50,249 bases of DNA from Actinomadura sp. 7K507 (GTDB taxonomy: Bacteria; Actinomycetota; Actinomycetes; Streptosporangiales; Streptosporangiaceae), in the NCBI RefSeq assembly GCF_004348425.1, contig NZ_SMKK01000029.1, forward strand, positions 1-50,249. Reading direction: 5' to 3'. The notes below the pieces were generated by a model, which had not been told where the DNA came from, ran no database searches, and saw nothing but the letters and a program-made list of their open reading frames with translations. Each line of letters begins with the position of its first letter. Positions within the stretch are counted from its first letter, which is position 1. The position numbers were made by a program, and so were the translations under genes. Below, in pieces: positions 49,295 through 50,249 of the stretch.

Positions 49295-50143
49295 TCACCT
49301 GGGAGGGATCACCGCTACCGGGGAACGCGCGTGGTGGATGATTCCGTGGCTGGTGGAGCCGAGGCGGGGGGCGTTCCAGCGGCGGGCGTGCGCGCCCGCC
49401 ACGAGCAGGCGGGCGGTGCGCGAGGCGTTCGACAGCGCGCTCACCGCATGCTTCAGGACGATCTCCTCGACGACCTCCACCTCCGGATGCCGGGACCGCG
49501 CGGGCGCGTACGCGGCGACGACCTGGTCCCGCAGATCCTCCCCGACCGCCTCCTCCTCGGCCGTGTAGCCGGCGTCGACGAGCGTCGGGGACAGCTGCCA
49601 CGCGTGGATGACCCGCAGCCGCGCGCCGTAGAGCGCGGCGGCCTCGAAGGCGTAGTCGAGCACCGCGGCCGTCTCCAGCGGCAGGTCGATCCCGACGACG
49701 ACGTCGCGGCGCGCACCCGCCTCCGACCGGACGATCACGAGCGGGATGGTGGCGCGCGCGGCCATCCGCAGGCTGGTGGACCCCAGCAGCAGGCTGGCGA
49801 ACCCGCCCCGGCCGCGGCTGCCCATCACCAGCTGGAACGCCCCCTGCGACTGCTCGCGCAGGGCGTTCGCCGTGTCCTTGGCGAGCAGGGCGGTCGTCGT
49901 CTCAAGGTCCGGCCAGCGTGCGTGGACGCGTTCGCGGGTCGCCTCCAGCACCGCTTCTCCGGCGTGGGTCACGCGCTCGGCCTTCTCGCCCGGCGCGAGC
50001 CGCGGCGCCTTGTAGGGCCAGCTCTTGACGGCGTGGACGATGTGCAGAGGGCGGCGGCGCATGACGGCTTCGGCGGCCGCCCAGTCCACGGCACCGTCCG
50101 ACTCACCGGACCCGTCGGTGCCGACGACGATCGGTTCGGGCAT
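49295..50143 (-). CDS. Universal stress protein, tandem UspA domains
   Basis: 282 aa with two Usp folds (1-142 and 147-282). The first keeps the ATP motif GSRGRGGFASLLLGST (near 109-124). The second has AGAHARRWNAPRLGSTSHG, a weakened loop. ATG 50143 has AAGAGGAG upstream. It resembles the first Usp of the pair at 10609-12393 in its intact N-terminal loop. It precedes the TDT transporter on the same strand. The upstream 106 bp reach the window end; no convincing DosR-type 14-mer was found there. Confidence 0.92.
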   Translation of the reverse strand: MPEPIVVGTDGSGESDGAVDWAAAEAVMRRRPLHIVHAVKSWPYKAPRLAPGEKAERVTHAGEAVLEATRERVHARWPDLETTTALLAKDTANALREQSQGAFQLVMGSRGRGGFASLLLGSTSLRMAARATIPLVIVRSEAGARRDVVVGIDLPLETAAVLDYAFEAAALYGARLRVIHAWQLSPTLVDAGYTAEEEAVGEDLRDQVVAAYAPARSRHPEVEVVEEIVLKHAVSALSNASRTARLLVAGAHARRWNAPRLGSTSHGIIHHARSPVAVIPPR

Positions 50144-50249
50144 CGGGGTACTCCTCTTCGTGGGTCCTACTGCGAACCCTCCCCAGAGCGGGCAGATCTC
50201 ATGCCGCCGAGGCGGTCCGGGCGAAATATAGGACCTCCGGCGATGGGCG

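Noticed and set aside
50170..50240. GGTCC...GGACC inverted repeat upstream of the usp gene at 50143
   Set aside because: Arms of 5 bp separated by 12 nt do not fit the 14-bp DosR layout and are common in GC-rich DNA; no second feature supports it.
1..50249. Prophage, integrative element or transposon
   Set aside because: No integrase, transposase, terminal repeats or tRNA-flanked junction were found; the arsenic and DUF397 blocks are accessory in character but show no boundaries.

Overview
The window is GC-rich chromosomal DNA (roughly 70% G+C by eye) from an actinomycete, most likely Streptosporangiales and perhaps an Actinomadura/Thermomonosporaceae relative. That placement is an inference from gene content: two F420-type luciferase-like oxidoreductases, a Methyltransf_19 (DUF574) methyltransferase, a DUF397 plus Scr1/DUF5753 regulator pair, tandem universal stress proteins, an actinobacterial HerA variant, and many promoters of the form TAnnnT followed 6 nt later by the start codon (leaderless mRNAs). 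I saw no tRNA, rRNA, CRISPR array, transposase or phage gene.

Layout. 1-1616 (minus): narK and the 5' end of narG (respiratory nitrate reduction). 1799-5345 (plus): a RibD-C/DHFR-like reductase and a large FAD/Fe-S 2-hydroxyacid dehydrogenase. 5342-8926: an IclR regulator divergent from a translationally coupled hydratase, acylating aldehyde dehydrogenase and aldolase operon (the lower meta-cleavage route to pyruvate and acetyl-CoA). 9004-10536: a TetR regulator with its own operator and a Methyltransf_19 enzyme. 10609-12393 (minus): two universal stress proteins. 12547-19213 (minus): a branched-chain-amino-acid-type (Liv) ABC importer whose two ATPases are fused in one polypeptide, ending in an acyl-CoA ligase, with a good promoter and a CRP-type box centred near -61. 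19407-20933 (plus): a PBP4-type D-Ala-D-Ala carboxypeptidase.

20995-27388 (minus) is a four-gene coupled operon, herA-like - sbcD (Mre11) - sbcC (Rad50) - nurA-like. This is the archaeal-type DNA-end-resection set, here behind a promoter resembling the PafBC (RecA-independent) DNA-damage promoter. 27588-33465 looks like a single TetR regulon: a kinase plus F420/LLM oxidoreductase operon with a perfect operator in its promoter spacer, the tetR gene, and a divergent pair encoding a secreted CrtC/lipocalin-like protein and a Tat-exported FAD amine-oxidase/phytoene-desaturase-like protein.

33585-40510 holds a second LLM oxidoreductase, a polytopic membrane protein with a phosphatase-like ectodomain, two GNAT acetyltransferases, a LuxR/HisKA_3 two-component system and a small membrane protein. 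40560-41772 is a MarR regulator divergent from a frameshifted methyltransferase. 41778-45537 is an arsenic island (VOC protein, ArsR-ArsC fusion, arsM, arsR, arsC, arsR, arsI) with three ArsR-type regulators, recognisable operators and no efflux pump. 45569-47736 has a triplicated DUF397 protein, its HTH partner and two small unknowns. 47737-48212 contains only a decayed ABC ATPase, and 48213-50143 carries a TDT/SLAC1-type transporter and a third tandem universal stress protein.
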